A stretch of 64,000 nucleotides of DNA from Membranipora membranacea (GCA_914767715.1 OU612065.1:32302001-32366000); one strand, 5' to 3'. Positions 24,279 to 36,090 are shown, numbered from the stretch's first letter. Notes: generated by a model from the sequence alone, not told the origin. A program made the numbers and translations.

Positions 24279-24760
24279 TTAAGACTACATACAGCGTCTC
24301 AAGACTGTCTGAGAGCATCTCAACACTGCCTCACAACTTCCTAAGACTATCTTACAATGTCTCAAGACTGCCTCACAACTCCTCTTTTGAGCCATCACAC
24401 ATCCTTGTCAACGACTGGTCAAGATGTCCTTTCAGAATTGATAAATAAAATGTAACAGGGGACTTTCTTTGGGGTGAACCAGGATCAGGCTAATTATCCC
24501 TTGATGAACTAGCCCAGTTCTCTTGTGGGAGGGGGGATAGGGTTGTGGTTAGTGTGTGACTCTCTCATCACTTTGATGCTACTTCATAAGAACCTTCAAG
24601 GACTATAGATAATTTAATGGGCTATGTTTCACCAGCTTGAAACATTAAAATTTGTTTATCAGTTCTGGAAAGATACCTTGACCAGCTGCTAGCGAGAGAT
24701 GCATGAAGGTTATGAGGCAGTCTTGAGAAGTTGTAGGATTGTCTTAAAGCTTAATGCATA
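24279..24760. repeat. Foldback-like element with tandem repeats in its arms
   Basis: The left arm has about five degenerate 20-21-bp units (CTCAAGACTGCCTCACAACT and variants) at 24279-24382, followed by CTGGTCAAGATGTCCTTTC and gaattgataaataaaatg. The right side has the reverse complement of the same series: cagttctggaaagataccttgaccag near 24660-24685, then tgaggcagtcttgag near 24714-24728. Long inverted arms built from short tandem repeats resemble foldback elements. There is no coding capacity. Confidence 0.55.
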
Positions 24761-24774
24761 AACTCAATCCATCC

Positions 24775-26528
24775 CACGCCACAAACAAAAAACCTTGGTA
24801 GATGACAATGAAACGAATATCATGTACCTATCAGTGCTTGGTTAGTTTTGTAATTATGTCGGCTATTCGACCCACTTGAGGCCGCTTACCCAAGCAGAAC
24901 AGACACCCCTCTTTAGCTTGTCATTAATCAATTTTATTTTGTAGGTAGTTACCCCTCTGTGTTAAAGGAAGGGCAACTCTATACAAAAAGCGTTTCGTTT
25001 AGCTTCCCAAGTTTACTAATACTAATAATACTCTATTGATAACTTATTGTTGGGATGCATTTCCGACATTACATCCAGACTTTATTTTAATGAATAGTGG
25101 ATTTAAATTTAAACAGGCTTTGCAAAAGGTAATACAAACTATATCATACCATCAAAGTGTCCAGTGCTCAGAAACTGTCAACTCCATAAAAGGTGTGATT
25201 GCTCCTAAATAACAGAGTGTGATATGCTCCAAAATAGTACAGAGCTACACGCTCCTGATGAGTCTCCGAAAAGAACTGTCCAGCCTTGATGCTCACCCAG
25301 TTATATACGCACCGGGTGTTCATCTCTGTGGGTAGGTGCGGGCCTAAAATGGAGATTGCGTTTGCCCATTGATCAATTTTTAAAATACAAAAAACTCTCG
25401 ATTCCCCTTGAAAAAAACGGAGATTGGATTTCGCAAATCGATAGCTCAATCCAGATAATTTTTTTTTATCAATGAGAGAAGAGCTTTTTCAAGTTACACA
25501 TCCTCAATTTCAAGGCAATTAGACAATGGTGGTGATTCATCATGAGTCTTTCTTGGGTGGATATTGCCATCTGTTGTTCATCATCACTGCTCCCCTCTAA
25601 GGAACAGCTTGTCTCGTCTTGCCTTGTCTTATCTACTCAACCTTATCTACTCTTTGCCTCCCTTTCTCTCACAGAAATCTCCAAACTGTGAGCTCTGTGT
25701 GAACTTGAGATCTCAAAGCTAATGCCCCTCCCTATTCCTTGGGCCTCCTGACTCATCCAAGTGAGAGCTGAAGATCCCACAGCTTCTGCAGCTCCTCCAT
25801 GTTGAGCCTCCTGTCTCATCCAAGTAATCTGTGAGAGCTGACCATCCCACAAGGACATGCTGCTATGCGACTGCCTTGTCCAACAAAGAGACAATTCCAC
25901 TGTTCGAGTCCTCTTTGGGCGGTTGTAGGTAGAATGTTGACAAAGAGCTAAATAGTGGATCAGTTATGAGTAAGCTAGGACTTATTTACTATTCAACCAA
26001 ATCTTATCCGAGCCCTAGAATCCAACATTCAATAAGCTCTTGCCAGAATGATATTATTTTGTTGCGTAAATAATAGCATATTTGAGGACAATATAACATT
26101 GTCCATGTATCTATGAGTCTTGACACCTACAGACAGAATTTTAAAATTCAATAAAAGCTCCCCAACCACAAAGATGTAACTTAATTTGAAATTTTTGTTG
26201 CGCCTCCTTATGTTTGTATATAAACTCAGTCTATTACGGTCCTTTCCTCTGCCTATCTGCCCTCCGCAAGGCTGATTAAATCAGGGCAAATGGTTGTTTG
26301 GTCATCTCTAATCTGCAGGATCCCCAAAAAATATCGTATAAGCCTTAAATTGATACCAGTCCTCTTCTCTTATCTTCGGTCTATTTAGAATTATGATTTT
26401 TGGGGTGTTTGTAAGTTCTGAAATGGGCTGTAGCTTATCCGTCATATATTGAGCATATTGGTTCTATATTTAGAATAACAAACACAGCCGAAAATATCGC
26501 CAACAGACAGTAATAAAGGTTAGAGGAA
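24775..26528. other. Spacer left of the phosphatase gene
   Basis: No gene supported. A tandem duplication of about 64 bp lies around 25738-25855 (both units contain CTCATCCAAGT and GAGAGCTGA). The minus frame at 25168-25449 has no recognisable domain. Confidence 0.45.
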
Positions 26529-29500
26529 ATGATGGAGGTATCGGAAGAGGAGAAACAACTCACAGGAGAGTTGCAGAATTTGTTGGACACAACTCTCAGA
26601 CAGGCAGTAGAACAAGGTACCACCCAGAGGCTCCTTCCTCACTTAACCTCTATAAAATCTGTGTGGTAAAATAGACTGGGGGATTTTGGCTGTAATCTAC
26701 AGCTTAGCATTTGAATTTGAACTCTCCGGATATTGATAAGGATGCAATTATAAAAAAGGAGTAATAGTGGTAGTATGGTAATAGTAGTGAGGAGAAGTTT
26801 TTCAGTACTTTTTCAGTTGTTTTATAGTTGTTTTTCAGTTGTTTTATATTTGATTTCTTGATTTTTTAGTTGTTTATCAGTTGTTCAGTATAATGAAGAT
26901 GGGGTGTTGGATGTCATCTAAAGCTTACCATTTGAATTTGAACTCTCTGGACATTGATAAGGATGCAAACCTTATGTCTACTAATAGAAAAAGTAGTAGT
27001 GGTGGTAGTACGGTAGTGGTAGTTGTTGTAGTAGTTTTCAGTTGTTCTTTGTCCGCAATATTTTAGTAGTTTTTCAGTAGTTTTTCAGGTGTATAAGTAG
27101 TTCAGAACTAGCTAGTTTTACCCCATGTACATAGCCGATGTGTTTGCTCTGATATTATTTGCTGTTTGGTGGGGAAGAGAGCCAATGCCAGGTCACAGAG
27201 AGCACCTATTGAGATATGGTGGAAGTGGAACTACATTCATCAACAGTCACTATAATATAAAATATATATATATATAGGTACTTTCAGGAAACTACCATCT
27301 GACCTGACATTGGCTCTTCCCCACCACCAGTCGATCACAATGGCTATATGTACACAAAATAAATAAAGATGTCAATGTATGAGGGTATTCATTGCTAAGA
27401 TTTACTGTGTTCTATTGTGAGATGAATCAGCGCATCTTCTATTTCTGCCCTTTGTAGATTATTCAATTCAGTTTATTTGTTTTAAATTCTTTTCAAGCAA
27501 ATTAATCTTCAAGGAAAAATATTACTGAATGGTGCTTTTCTGCAAAGTCAGATGTGAAACTAATAAATGCACAGCATAACAATTCTCGGTTTTGCCAATA
27601 TTCATAATAATAAACCTAGACAGGACAAGATATTGCCCATATGCATTGAGTTTTGTAGTGTCATTGGCGTCACCATGGTGTTTCAGTCCACATACCAGGT
27701 TTTTGATTGAAAAATAGATTAATTTGTTCGGATTTTAAGATTGAAAATTGCAATTGAGAAAGCAGCTTTTTACAAATAGATATTAGATTTCACCTGGAAA
27801 TATTTTTGAATCAAGAACAACAAGAAATACATAACAAGGTGCTGCTGAATTAAAAGGTATTTTCAAACTCAACATCCGATCAAAATTGATTCCCAGGTAG
27901 AGCCATTTATATATATACTATTTTCCTATGCTGTCTGAGTGCAGTACACGAAATGTGAGAGGAAAACTCTGAGAAATGGATCCGATTCAAACTTAGAAAA
28001 CTGTCTATAGAATAGAAATTTTAAATCATTTGAATGGTTGAGCCATTTTAAAATATAAAAAATTATAATACATTTGAAAGATATGAAGCACCCGTACACA
28101 ATTGCTCACATATAGATAATCTTATTTTGAAGCTGGCAACAAACCATCCTTCGTTGCTGTACATCATGGAGCTCTCATACCAACACCTGCTGACTCAGAC
28201 ATTGTGTTTGAAAACATCTTCATTGGTGGAGAGTGAGTTTAACAAAGATACTGGTAGGGGAGAGACTGTTTTCTGCGTCATATCACTCTTATTTTAAACG
28301 AAATACTTTTTTAGACAGAGATTTGATTTTTATTCCAAGTGTCTTCGCTTTTTCTCGCTGATTCAAAGTGGCAGCAATTACACTGTATTTCGCGACTCAT
28401 TTTTTCTTTTAATAATGCTGTCAGTGATAGTAATAAAATCCATCCATCCATCCAGGCCATCCAGGCCATTCAATTGGTTGAATCGGATATGAGCATGCAT
28501 TTGTGGACTTTCAATAATATGGTTAAACGTAGCGGAGTAAAAGTTAGCTAGAGTTTATTTTAACTAGTTTTGGGTCGACCTTAGGTAAACTAATGCTAAA
28601 TTTTGGCTGGCTGAGATGGAATTTATATTATTTGGCCAGAATTTTGATCTTACTCTATTAATAGAAAACACTAGTGGTCCAACACCTCTATTAATTTTCC
28701 CAACACTTTACATGCAAACTATGTTAAATTTTCACTTGTTCCAGAAACTTCGAATTCCTAAACTAGACCACTTGAAATGATGGTAGGCTTCTGGTCTTCC
28801 ATATTTATGACCATGGGGTGAAAGTAACCAGCTGAATTTTTTCAGTGCTCCCATATATAAGACAATTGTATTTTCCCCCATTTCCAGTCTTATTTCCATC
28901 ATCAGAATTTTTATTTTTCATCGTCGCTTGATGCACATTTTGTCGACAGAGTATTCATGATTAAATACTTTAATCTACATTCAATAACCGTTGGCTGCAA
29001 CTTTTCTTGTCTCAACCAGGAATTATTTGTTCTCCTTTCCTCAAGAAAACTAGCAAGAGACATTACATGGCTGAAGAGTAATAAAGTTACGCATGTAGTA
29101 AACACCGCTCAGGGGAAACGATTCGGCCAAGTCGACACGGATGCCTCATTTTATGATGAATCTGGTATACAGTATTACGGAGTTCCTGGACATGATAGCA
29201 TCAAATTTGACATCAAAAAACACTTTGAGGAATCATCAGCCTTCATAGACCAAGGAAATAAAATAGGTATCTCTTACAAGTCAAAGATTTTATTTCCAAG
29301 TAACACGCTATTCATTTGTATACTTCCTGCTCGCAGTTATTAATTATCGATTTTTAGACCTGTTTCCTGAGTGATCAATAAACGGAAGGTTCTCAGTTCC
29401 GTGTTATCCCAACATACAGCATATCAGAATTGTCTGCTGACTGAGTTGATGGGTATTTGGGCACCATACCTCCCATGCCTCCCTCATAACTCAATAGTTC

Positions 29501-29927
29501 CTCTATTTTAGGTCATTTATTGGTTAGCTCGTTTATTAGATTATTTTTCTCTAAATTCAAATATCAAGTTTGTTAGGATGGCTGGTTGCTGTTGAAGGGT
29601 TCCAAATTATATATTGGGTAACCTTTATAACTTCAAACACGTTCTCTTTGGCGATATAACATTATTCAACCCCCCCCCCCCCGCCACCCCGAAAACATTC
29701 CATTTATTTGTCTTTGTATCTTTGTTACAGGGAAGGTGTATGTACACTGTCATCAGGGTATTAGCAGGTCCACGACTATAGTATTAGCGTACATGATGAG
29801 GTATCACAATATGACAGCAGTCCAGGCTCTCACACAAGTACTGTCTAAACGGATAGTGCTGCCTAATCGTGGCTTTATCAAACATCTGGCTGCATACCAG
29901 TTGACTCTCAGTGCTGACAAACACTAA
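26529..29927 (+). CDS. Dual-specificity phosphatase, DUSP3-like, four exons
   Basis: Exons are 26529-26616, 28133-28232, 29046-29266 and 29731-29927; all junction phases agree and give 201 residues (vertebrate DUSP3 is about 185). The enzyme class removes phosphate from Tyr and Ser/Thr in MAP-kinase-type substrates, in cytosol or nucleus. Visible family landmarks are [11 protein letters not shown], then [36 protein letters not shown] with the likely general-acid Asp, [15 protein letters not shown], and the catalytic loop HCHQGISRS (Cys nucleophile and Arg of HCx5RS) encoded across 29740-29775. There is no kinase-interaction (rhodanese) domain, so it is an atypical DUSP. Exon 1 is the least certain: it starts [11 protein letters not shown] (alternative Met at 26532) and is chosen because its phase joins exon 2 perfectly. 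The acceptor of exon 2 (TTTTGAAG) is weak. Confidence 0.8.
26680..27015. repeat. Diverged tandem duplication in DUSP intron 1
   Basis: The segment at 26700-26775 (catttgaatttgaactctcc then attgataaggatgcaa) recurs at 26927-27010 with scattered changes, followed in both by GTAGTGGTAGTA-type repeats. Pyrimidine-poor TTTTCAGTTGT repeats lie between the two. It looks like local duplication of intronic DNA. Confidence 0.55.
27126..27354. mobile_element. Inverted-repeat element in DUSP intron 1
   Basis: The left arm TGTACATAGCC ... GGTGGGGAAGAGAGCCAATG, then CCAGGTCA, is matched in reverse complement by TGACCTGACATTGGCTCTTC, then CCCCACC ... GGCTATATGTACA on the right. Arms are about 60-75 bp with small gaps around a 90-bp centre containing an (AT)n tract. 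The element is non-coding, and no clear target duplication was found. Confidence 0.6.
28270..28460 (+). mobile_element. LINE 3' end in DUSP intron 2
   Basis: Short 5'-truncated retrotransposon tail: it ends GTGATAGTAATAAAATC followed by (CATC)n at 28437-28455, the same 3' junction as the element ending at 11735. The open frame before it is too short to classify by itself. Confidence 0.5.
29667..29682 (+). repeat. Poly-C tract in DUSP intron 3
   Basis: A run of C about 50 bp before the last-exon acceptor. Such tracts are prone to assembly or length error. Other C or G runs occur at about 6483, 22777 and 41324. Confidence 0.7.
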
Positions 29928-30115
29928 TATTATGTACCATTTTTAATCAAACAAATTCAGTCTCATTCTTTCTTAATGAAATGTAAAGTATAACCAAATC
30001 TGGAATGCAAATTTAATCTTTGCGGGTTACCAAAGTGTGTACTGTATGTATGTATCTAATATTTGTACCATTTTCAATCAAACAAATTAAGTTCCATGCA
30101 TCAAATGAGTGGTCC

Positions 30116-30240
30116 GCTCCGATTTTGAATTATGAATGCAAATGATTTCCATGATGGAAAAAACATGAAATACATCTACCGCAGCCGAGACTTGAACCCG
30201 GGTCTCCCGCATCAATACCCTTTGAAGGCATTGTGTGCAA
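30116..30240 (-). mobile_element. tRNA-derived SINE, second family, copy 2
   Basis: Reverse complement of this stretch has the B box GACCCGGGTTCAAGTC and then CCATCATGGAAATCATTTGC and GACCACTCATTTGATGCATG, matching copy 1 at 5090-5285 in order. The head region is shorter here. Confidence 0.6.
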
Positions 30241-30611
30241 ATTTAATCTTTGCCGGTTATAAAAGAAAATTCTGGGGTTGAAGTTGCTCATAACTTCTAT
30301 AATATACTTTGATTTCTATATTTGATTCTTTAATAGTGTGATAAAAACACCTGTGATATTTCCTATAACAGGGGAGTTTTCTTCTAGAAGCCAAGTATAT
30401 TATTCTATAAATTTTCTGAAAAATAAAAAAAATTTCATTTTTTCAAATTGGGAAATACTTTTTATTCACTTTTCCTGCTGAAAATAAAATTTTATGACTC
30501 ATTCCAACCAACAAACCCATTTAGCAATCAATAGACAAGTCCGCATCCAAGATTTGGTTACAATCAGGACTATCTTTTTATAAATATAGCCAAATGAGAC
30601 ACATCGTTATA

Positions 30612-30850
30612 AGAGGTGGCTCAGTTGGTTAGTGCGCCGCACGCAAGCGTTGAAGGTCGTGGGTTCAAATCCCACTGCAGTTCATCTTCTAATGGGGATT
30701 GGTTGGCCCCCAGGTGTGCTCGGACCTGCTTGCAAACAGAGAGCAAATTGGCGCAGATATTGCGGCCTCGCCAATTAGGCACTAAAATATCGCCGCCCAT
30801 GCCTCGGGATGGGCGAGTGGTAAGACACCTGATTTTTAATCAAGAATAGT
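30612..30850 (+). mobile_element. tRNA-derived SINE, third family
   Basis: It starts with a tRNA-like A box (GTGGCTCAGTTGGTTAGTGC) and B box (GTGGGTTCAAATCCCAC, about 45 bp later), followed by a 170-bp body ending in ttttaatcaagaa. The D-arm and anticodon arm do not fold cleanly and a related body lies at 4566-4680, so this is a SINE and not a tRNA gene. No target duplication was identified. Confidence 0.65.
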
Positions 30851-31548
30851 GCAGAAAAAGTTAAATTGCGGCTGCTCAATGTAGCAGCAAAAATTGATTT
30901 TACTGCTACCTGCAATTTATTGCTGTGTGTGAATGACAGACAAGGCCACAAGGGCACTTGACCAGTCAACCAGAAGTTATCAATACTCTGACAAAATGAC
31001 ATTCCCCAATCAGCCAGTGACATCAAGGATTTTGATATGCATTGATTTATACCATCAACGAAAATGGTATTCCATATTTCATAAAATGAGATTTTTTAAA
31101 ATTTATTTTCCCAACATTGTTTGCATTGCATAATTCATGGATGGTTTGTGAGATGGAAGCATCTCTGTATTTATATAAGTAATGACAGCAAGCCAATGCT
31201 TAAAAGGAATTTGAGACAATAAAGGTGTTAATATAATGGAAAATAAATGAGATAACTTCCAATTACACTATCTTGGTGTGATGATCTGATGATGTTCGGA
31301 TCAAGCAGAGCGGTCTTATTGGCTAGAATCTATGTCAGAAATCATACATCATCTCCACCGCAACGCGATTATAGTCAACACTTTACTGTTACATTGACAG
31401 GAACATATTTAAGATTGCGCTTCCAACAAAGTATTAAAGGACATATAAGAGAAGACACAGGGACGGCAGACTACAATTTCATGTATTTATAAATTGAATG
31501 ATCCATCTCGCACAGGGAGTTATTTTGATATTACATTTCTGTCAAACC

Positions 31549-32481
31549 ATGACTAGGAAATCAGTAATGAATATAACAGGACCTATTTTAGGTCTGGATT
31601 ATTATATCAAACAACCAACACCATTCCTAGTGATTATCAATGTACTGTCGGGCCTAGCAGTAGTGGCAAACATACTCCACTTAATTATCCTAAACTTCGT
31701 GAAGCGTAAAAACCGTCGGAGGAGACTACCAGCAAATTACGAAACATCTCTCGCTATCTGTGGATTTTCCGACTTAACTCTCGGATTTGCTCGTCTAGTG
31801 ACAACCAATACCGCTAGCCAAGACTTAATGATCTTTAGTAGAGTATACTGTATTCTATCAGCTGTTATTGTCCACTCAGATTTGCTGATAGGGTGCTCAG
31901 TTGTACTTTTGATAAACATTGACAGAATCCTTGTCTTCATAAAAGGAAATGATTATCAAAACAGCTTTTATATTAAACATTATCGGAAGTTCTTGCTTGG
32001 CACTATCTTGTTCTCGATCGGACTGAATGTAGCGTTATGGGTGGTGTTTAGACACAAGGGATACAGAGTTAAAGGCGTTGGTGCCTGTAGAATGGGTTCT
32101 GAGTTAGTGCCCAGTTTAGATATTCTTACTGTTGGTATCATATTTATTGAACTTATAATCATTTTCTGCTGCTGTATAGATCTTTTAAGGAGGACATTCA
32201 AAGCCGTTGTCAGACCACAAATCGCACAAAGCATGGCCAGAAGAAACAAGGCTATCACCAAAACGATATTGATACTTGTAGTTTGTATGCTTTTACTATG
32301 GTTGCCAATTATGATCACAATGTTTTTGGGAGCTATGAAAATTGAATGCTTGTTCTGTGAATGGATTGCAATCGTAGCTTCAACAATGGATTCACTCGCT
32401 ACTCCACTGATCTATGGAATGAGTAACCAGAACTATGTGCGCTTTGTGAAAGCTGTCAGGAGGAAAACCAGAGAATCTTGA
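31549..32481 (+). CDS. Orphan rhodopsin-like (class A) GPCR, intronless
   Basis: The open frame starts at 31498 (327 codons); Met31549 or Met31567 are likelier starts because the extra N-terminal segment is hydrophobic and unlike GPCR amino-termini. I take 31549 (310 residues). Seven hydrophobic helices are visible (numbering from 31498: about 41-68, 83-105, 112-146, 164-184, 205-230, 254-280, 287-307). An NIT glycosylation site lies at the N-terminus. Cys118 and Cys197 can form the class A disulfide. The DRY motif is reduced to IDR (141-143), helix 6 has WLP, and NPxxY of helix 7 is replaced by ATPLIYG, so it is a divergent receptor; peptide or amine ligand cannot be told. The single exon suggests a lineage-expanded or retroposed receptor. 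A possible AATAAA is at 32839-32844. Confidence 0.8.
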   Translation: MTRKSVMNITGPILGLDYYIKQPTPFLVIINVLSGLAVVANILHLIILNFVKRKNRRRRLPANYETSLAICGFSDLTLGFARLVTTNTASQDLMIFSRVYCILSAVIVHSDLLIGCSVVLLINIDRILVFIKGNDYQNSFYIKHYRKFLLGTILFSIGLNVALWVVFRHKGYRVKGVGACRMGSELVPSLDILTVGIIFIELIIIFCCCIDLLRRTFKAVVRPQIAQSMARRNKAITKTILILVVCMLLLWLPIMITMFLGAMKIECLFCEWIAIVASTMDSLATPLIYGMSNQNYVRFVKAVRRKTRES

Positions 32482-33500
32482 GATAAGTTTTGTCTTTGGA
32501 GTGATTTTGCAAGTGTAACAGAGCAAGACGTTTTAACTAGTGTGAGTTCAGTATTTGAAGCATAGCTAATGATTTTTTTTAACCTGAGAGCTGGGATTTA
32601 GCTTGTGAAATGACCGCCAGTTGCCGGAAGTCCACTCTGATGATTACTTCTTTTTGAGATCACATGAACCACTTGAAAATTAATCCCCCTCCAGTCTTGT
32701 TAGTTCTGGCAAAGTAAATCCAGTGGTTCAGGCAAACATGTGTTAGATTTTTCTGAGTAAATTTGTATAGGCCTATTCTATTATAATTAAAACTCATCAA
32801 TTGTTACCGGAACCATTTTCTCCAGTGATTATGAAGCCAATAAAGTTTGTAAATGACAAAACACAGATTCAAATAACAGTTTTTGCATTTGAATAATTTT
32901 CTAAAGACCATCCATCCAAAAGTGCATATTGTATTATGTATGAAGTTTAATATATAGTGCTGTGCCATAATAGTCTGGCAACAGATGAGACAATAAGCTC
33001 ATTTAATCCAACCTAATATCAATGCAAGAAAATAAACCTAGACAGGCCATTGTGGGTCTTTGGTATTTAGGAACTGACGGATGCACCTTATTGGGGTGCC
33101 GGGTACGGTATAGAATTTGAATTGCGTTCAATTGTTATAATGGATCTGTTGTCAGCAGTTCAGGTTTTTTGTTGATGCGATAAATTTCACAATTTAATGT
33201 AGTGCCTCACTTAACTTTTATATATGTTGTCAATGAATAAGATCATACATTGATGAAGTTCTGTTTATTATCATGCAATATAGTTCAGGCGGATTTGCCC
33301 TCTCCCAACTCCCTTATTCTCAAATCTTAAAATTGACCATTATAGAGAAGTTGTCTTCCCATAGCTTTGGTTTTCCTTCGCCAAACTGAATAACCAGCTG
33401 TGGGATTTCCTGTTGAAACTTGCAGCAAAGAAAATTCAGAGAAGTTGTGACTCGTCGTAGTCAGTGTTGTGCTGTGTAGATAAAGTCTGATTGTGCATTA
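32482..33500. other. Spacer downstream of the GPCR
   Basis: Probable 3' UTR of the GPCR in its first 360 bp, then non-coding sequence. No gene supported. Confidence 0.5.
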
Positions 33501-33559
33501 TAGTATTTACAGTTGGATCACCACCCAGCGAATAAGGAGGCTTTACATGCCTGGAGCTT

Positions 33560-36090
33560 CAATGACTTATCTTGAGGATGGATATGCAAGCATCACACTG
33601 ATAAACACTCCTCACTTGGAGTGACCAGTTCAATTCAGAATTCATCAAGCAATATCAATTGGGGATTGCCAATATTACTTACTGCCTTCTACCACCACAC
33701 TCACATACCAAAGCCTTGTTTATTAGTTTGTGTGAGCACCGTGATGGAGAACCTAACAAGCCTCTACCATTGGACTAGCACTAGCACAGAAGCAAAGTGC
33801 TACCCGGTATAGGCGACCATCACATCCCCTTCACGGAAATATCACTTAAGGTTAACCGCAGAAGAGAAGCCGCAAGAACGATCTGGCTGTACAAACGTGC
33901 AGACTGGGAAGGACTTGCAGACCACCTACAACCGCTGATGGAGAAGATAACCCAAAGCCATAGTGATGTTAACTCCCTATGGTGTACCTTCAGAAGTACA
34001 CTATTAGAGGGAGCAAGGAAGTTCATCCCCACCAGGAGAAGTAGCACACGCCCTTCTCAGCCATGGATCAGCTCTACCCTTGACAAGAAGATGCAAAAGA
34101 GGAATCGGCTCCATCAAAAGAGTAAGAAACATGGGAAAGCAGATGTTGAACTACGATTCAGACAACTAAAAGCTGAATGTCAAAGAGAACTGAGACAAGA
34201 GCACAACAAATACGTCGAAAACATACTCACTGACACAGACGGTGATGGGGACCCCAACAAGAGATTTTGGAAATATGTCAAGCACAAAAGATCAGAAGCT
34301 GCTGGCATTGGTACACTACGTGTAGGATCTCGTCTCCTCACCTCACCAAAGGAGAAAGCTGAAGCTCTCAACACATACTTTCAGTCTGTGTTCTCTGAGC
34401 CACACACTTCACAGCCCACCCCAAGAAGTCACCATGCCAGTGAAATGCCAACCATCACCGTTGATGAGAAAGGGGTGCTATCTCAACTAATGAAACTAAA
34501 CCCACACAAAGCTACCGGACCTGATGACCTGTCCCCTCGGCTCATGAAGATGATGGCTAAAGTCATCGCCCCCGCTCTCACACACATATACCAGATCTCC
34601 CTGGACTCTGCCTGTGTCCCAGAGGACTGGAAGATGGCTAGAGTGTGCCCAGTTTTTAAGAAGGGTGACAGATACCAGCCCTGTAACTACCGACCCATCA
34701 GCCTCACATGTGTGTCTAGCAAGATCCTAGAACACATCGTTACCAGTAATCTAACTAGGTACATAGAGAGCAACAACAAACTCACCTCCCGTCAACATGG
34801 CTTCCGGAGTCGCAGGAGCTGTGAAAGCCAACTCACCGAGCTGACCTCAGATATATCACAACTCCTCGACGACGGAAAAGAAGTTGATGCTTGCTTTCTC
34901 GATTTCAGTAAGGCTTTTGACAAGGTAGACCACTCTCACCTCATAAAGAAGCTTGTCAACATTGGTGCTAACAGCCAGATCACGAACTGGACACTAGACT
35001 TCCTGGCCCAACGCTCCCAGGTTGTTGTTGTTGATGGTTATCCATCTTCAGCGCAACCTGTCACCTCAGGAGTGCCCCAAGGGTCTGTGATTGGCCCCAT
35101 CCTATTCTTAATCTACATCAATGACATGCTGAACGACATCAAATCTGAAATCCGGTTGTTTGCAGATGACACAGTTATCTACAGCACCTCTGACAACTAT
35201 GACATTCTCCAAGAAGACCTCAGGAAACTTGAACTTTGGGAAGCAGCATGGAGCATGGAATTCAACCCTAGCAAATGCGAGCACCTGAAGTTCACCCGAA
35301 AACTGAAGAACACCTCAAACAACTCCTACACTCTCCACAACACTGAGATGTGCAAGGTTTCATCCGTGAAATACCTAGGGGTTAAACTTCAATCAAACTT
35401 ACGCTGGAACGAGAACACAGCATTCATCACTGGGAAAGCCTCTAGCAGACTTGGGTATATCAGGCGAACAATTCCACCAAGCCTACCCTATCTGCGAGAA
35501 AAGGCTTACAAACAACTAGCTAGACCGATCCTAGAGTACTCATGTACAGTTTGGGATGCGGCTATCACCAAAACCCAGTCCACCCAGCTTGAGTCCGTCC
35601 AGAGAAGAGCAGCACGGATCACTAAAAACATACCAAGAACAGACCATGTTACCAGCACCACCAAGCTACTGGAAGACATGGGATGGGAAGAGCTCCAATC
35701 CAGGAGAGTAAATCGACGGATAGGGATGTTCAGGGCCATGCACTTTGGCGAAGTCGCAACCAACATCTGTGACTACATTCCAATCCAGCCCCCATCAACT
35801 GTACAAACCCGAAGACACAGTCAGCAGTACCTGACACCTCACTGTCGGACTAAGGCCCATCTAAACAGCTTCTTCATCAGTTCAGCGAAGCTGTGGAATG
35901 CCCTCCCACCATCGAGTTCCCTCCTGGTCGGCCCCCCTCTGGCAGGTTAAGACATCGGCGGTACTCCTGACTGGCACATGTTGACGACTGGAACGATTAT
36001 GGACTGACGATTATGCCATGTTGCTGAAACCTTCAACAGAAGTTAGCGACTACACAGCAAGTAACAAGTAGCAAGTAAGTAACTGTTGTA
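33560..36090 (+). mobile_element. Non-LTR retrotransposon (jockey/CR1-like), 5' truncated, long intact RT frame
   Basis: A 717-codon frame (33797-35950) begins inside the end of the endonuclease domain (GIGDHHIPF, the family's SDH-like motif) and carries the whole reverse transcriptase: RPISLTCVSSKILE and HGFRSRRSC near residue 335, DFSKAFDKVDH near 370, SGVPQGSVIGPILFLIYIND near 420-440 and the catalytic FADD near 454. The C-terminal thumb region has YKQLARPILEY and RIGMFRAMHFGE. Upstream of 33797 there are frameshifted traces of endonuclease (from about 33560). After the stop, about 130 bp of 3' UTR end near an AAGTA-rich tail (36056-36085). Without a complete endonuclease it cannot be autonomous, although the RT frame is unbroken. 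Fragments at 20800-21560 and 22080-22965 are relatives. Confidence 0.85.

Noticed and set aside
25168-25449. 93-codon minus-strand open frame
   Set aside because: No family features; probably chance or repeat-derived.
30616-30690. Apparent tRNA gene
   Set aside because: A and B boxes are present, but the D-arm pairs poorly, the anticodon arm is not clean and the body matches another dispersed repeat; a SINE is simpler.
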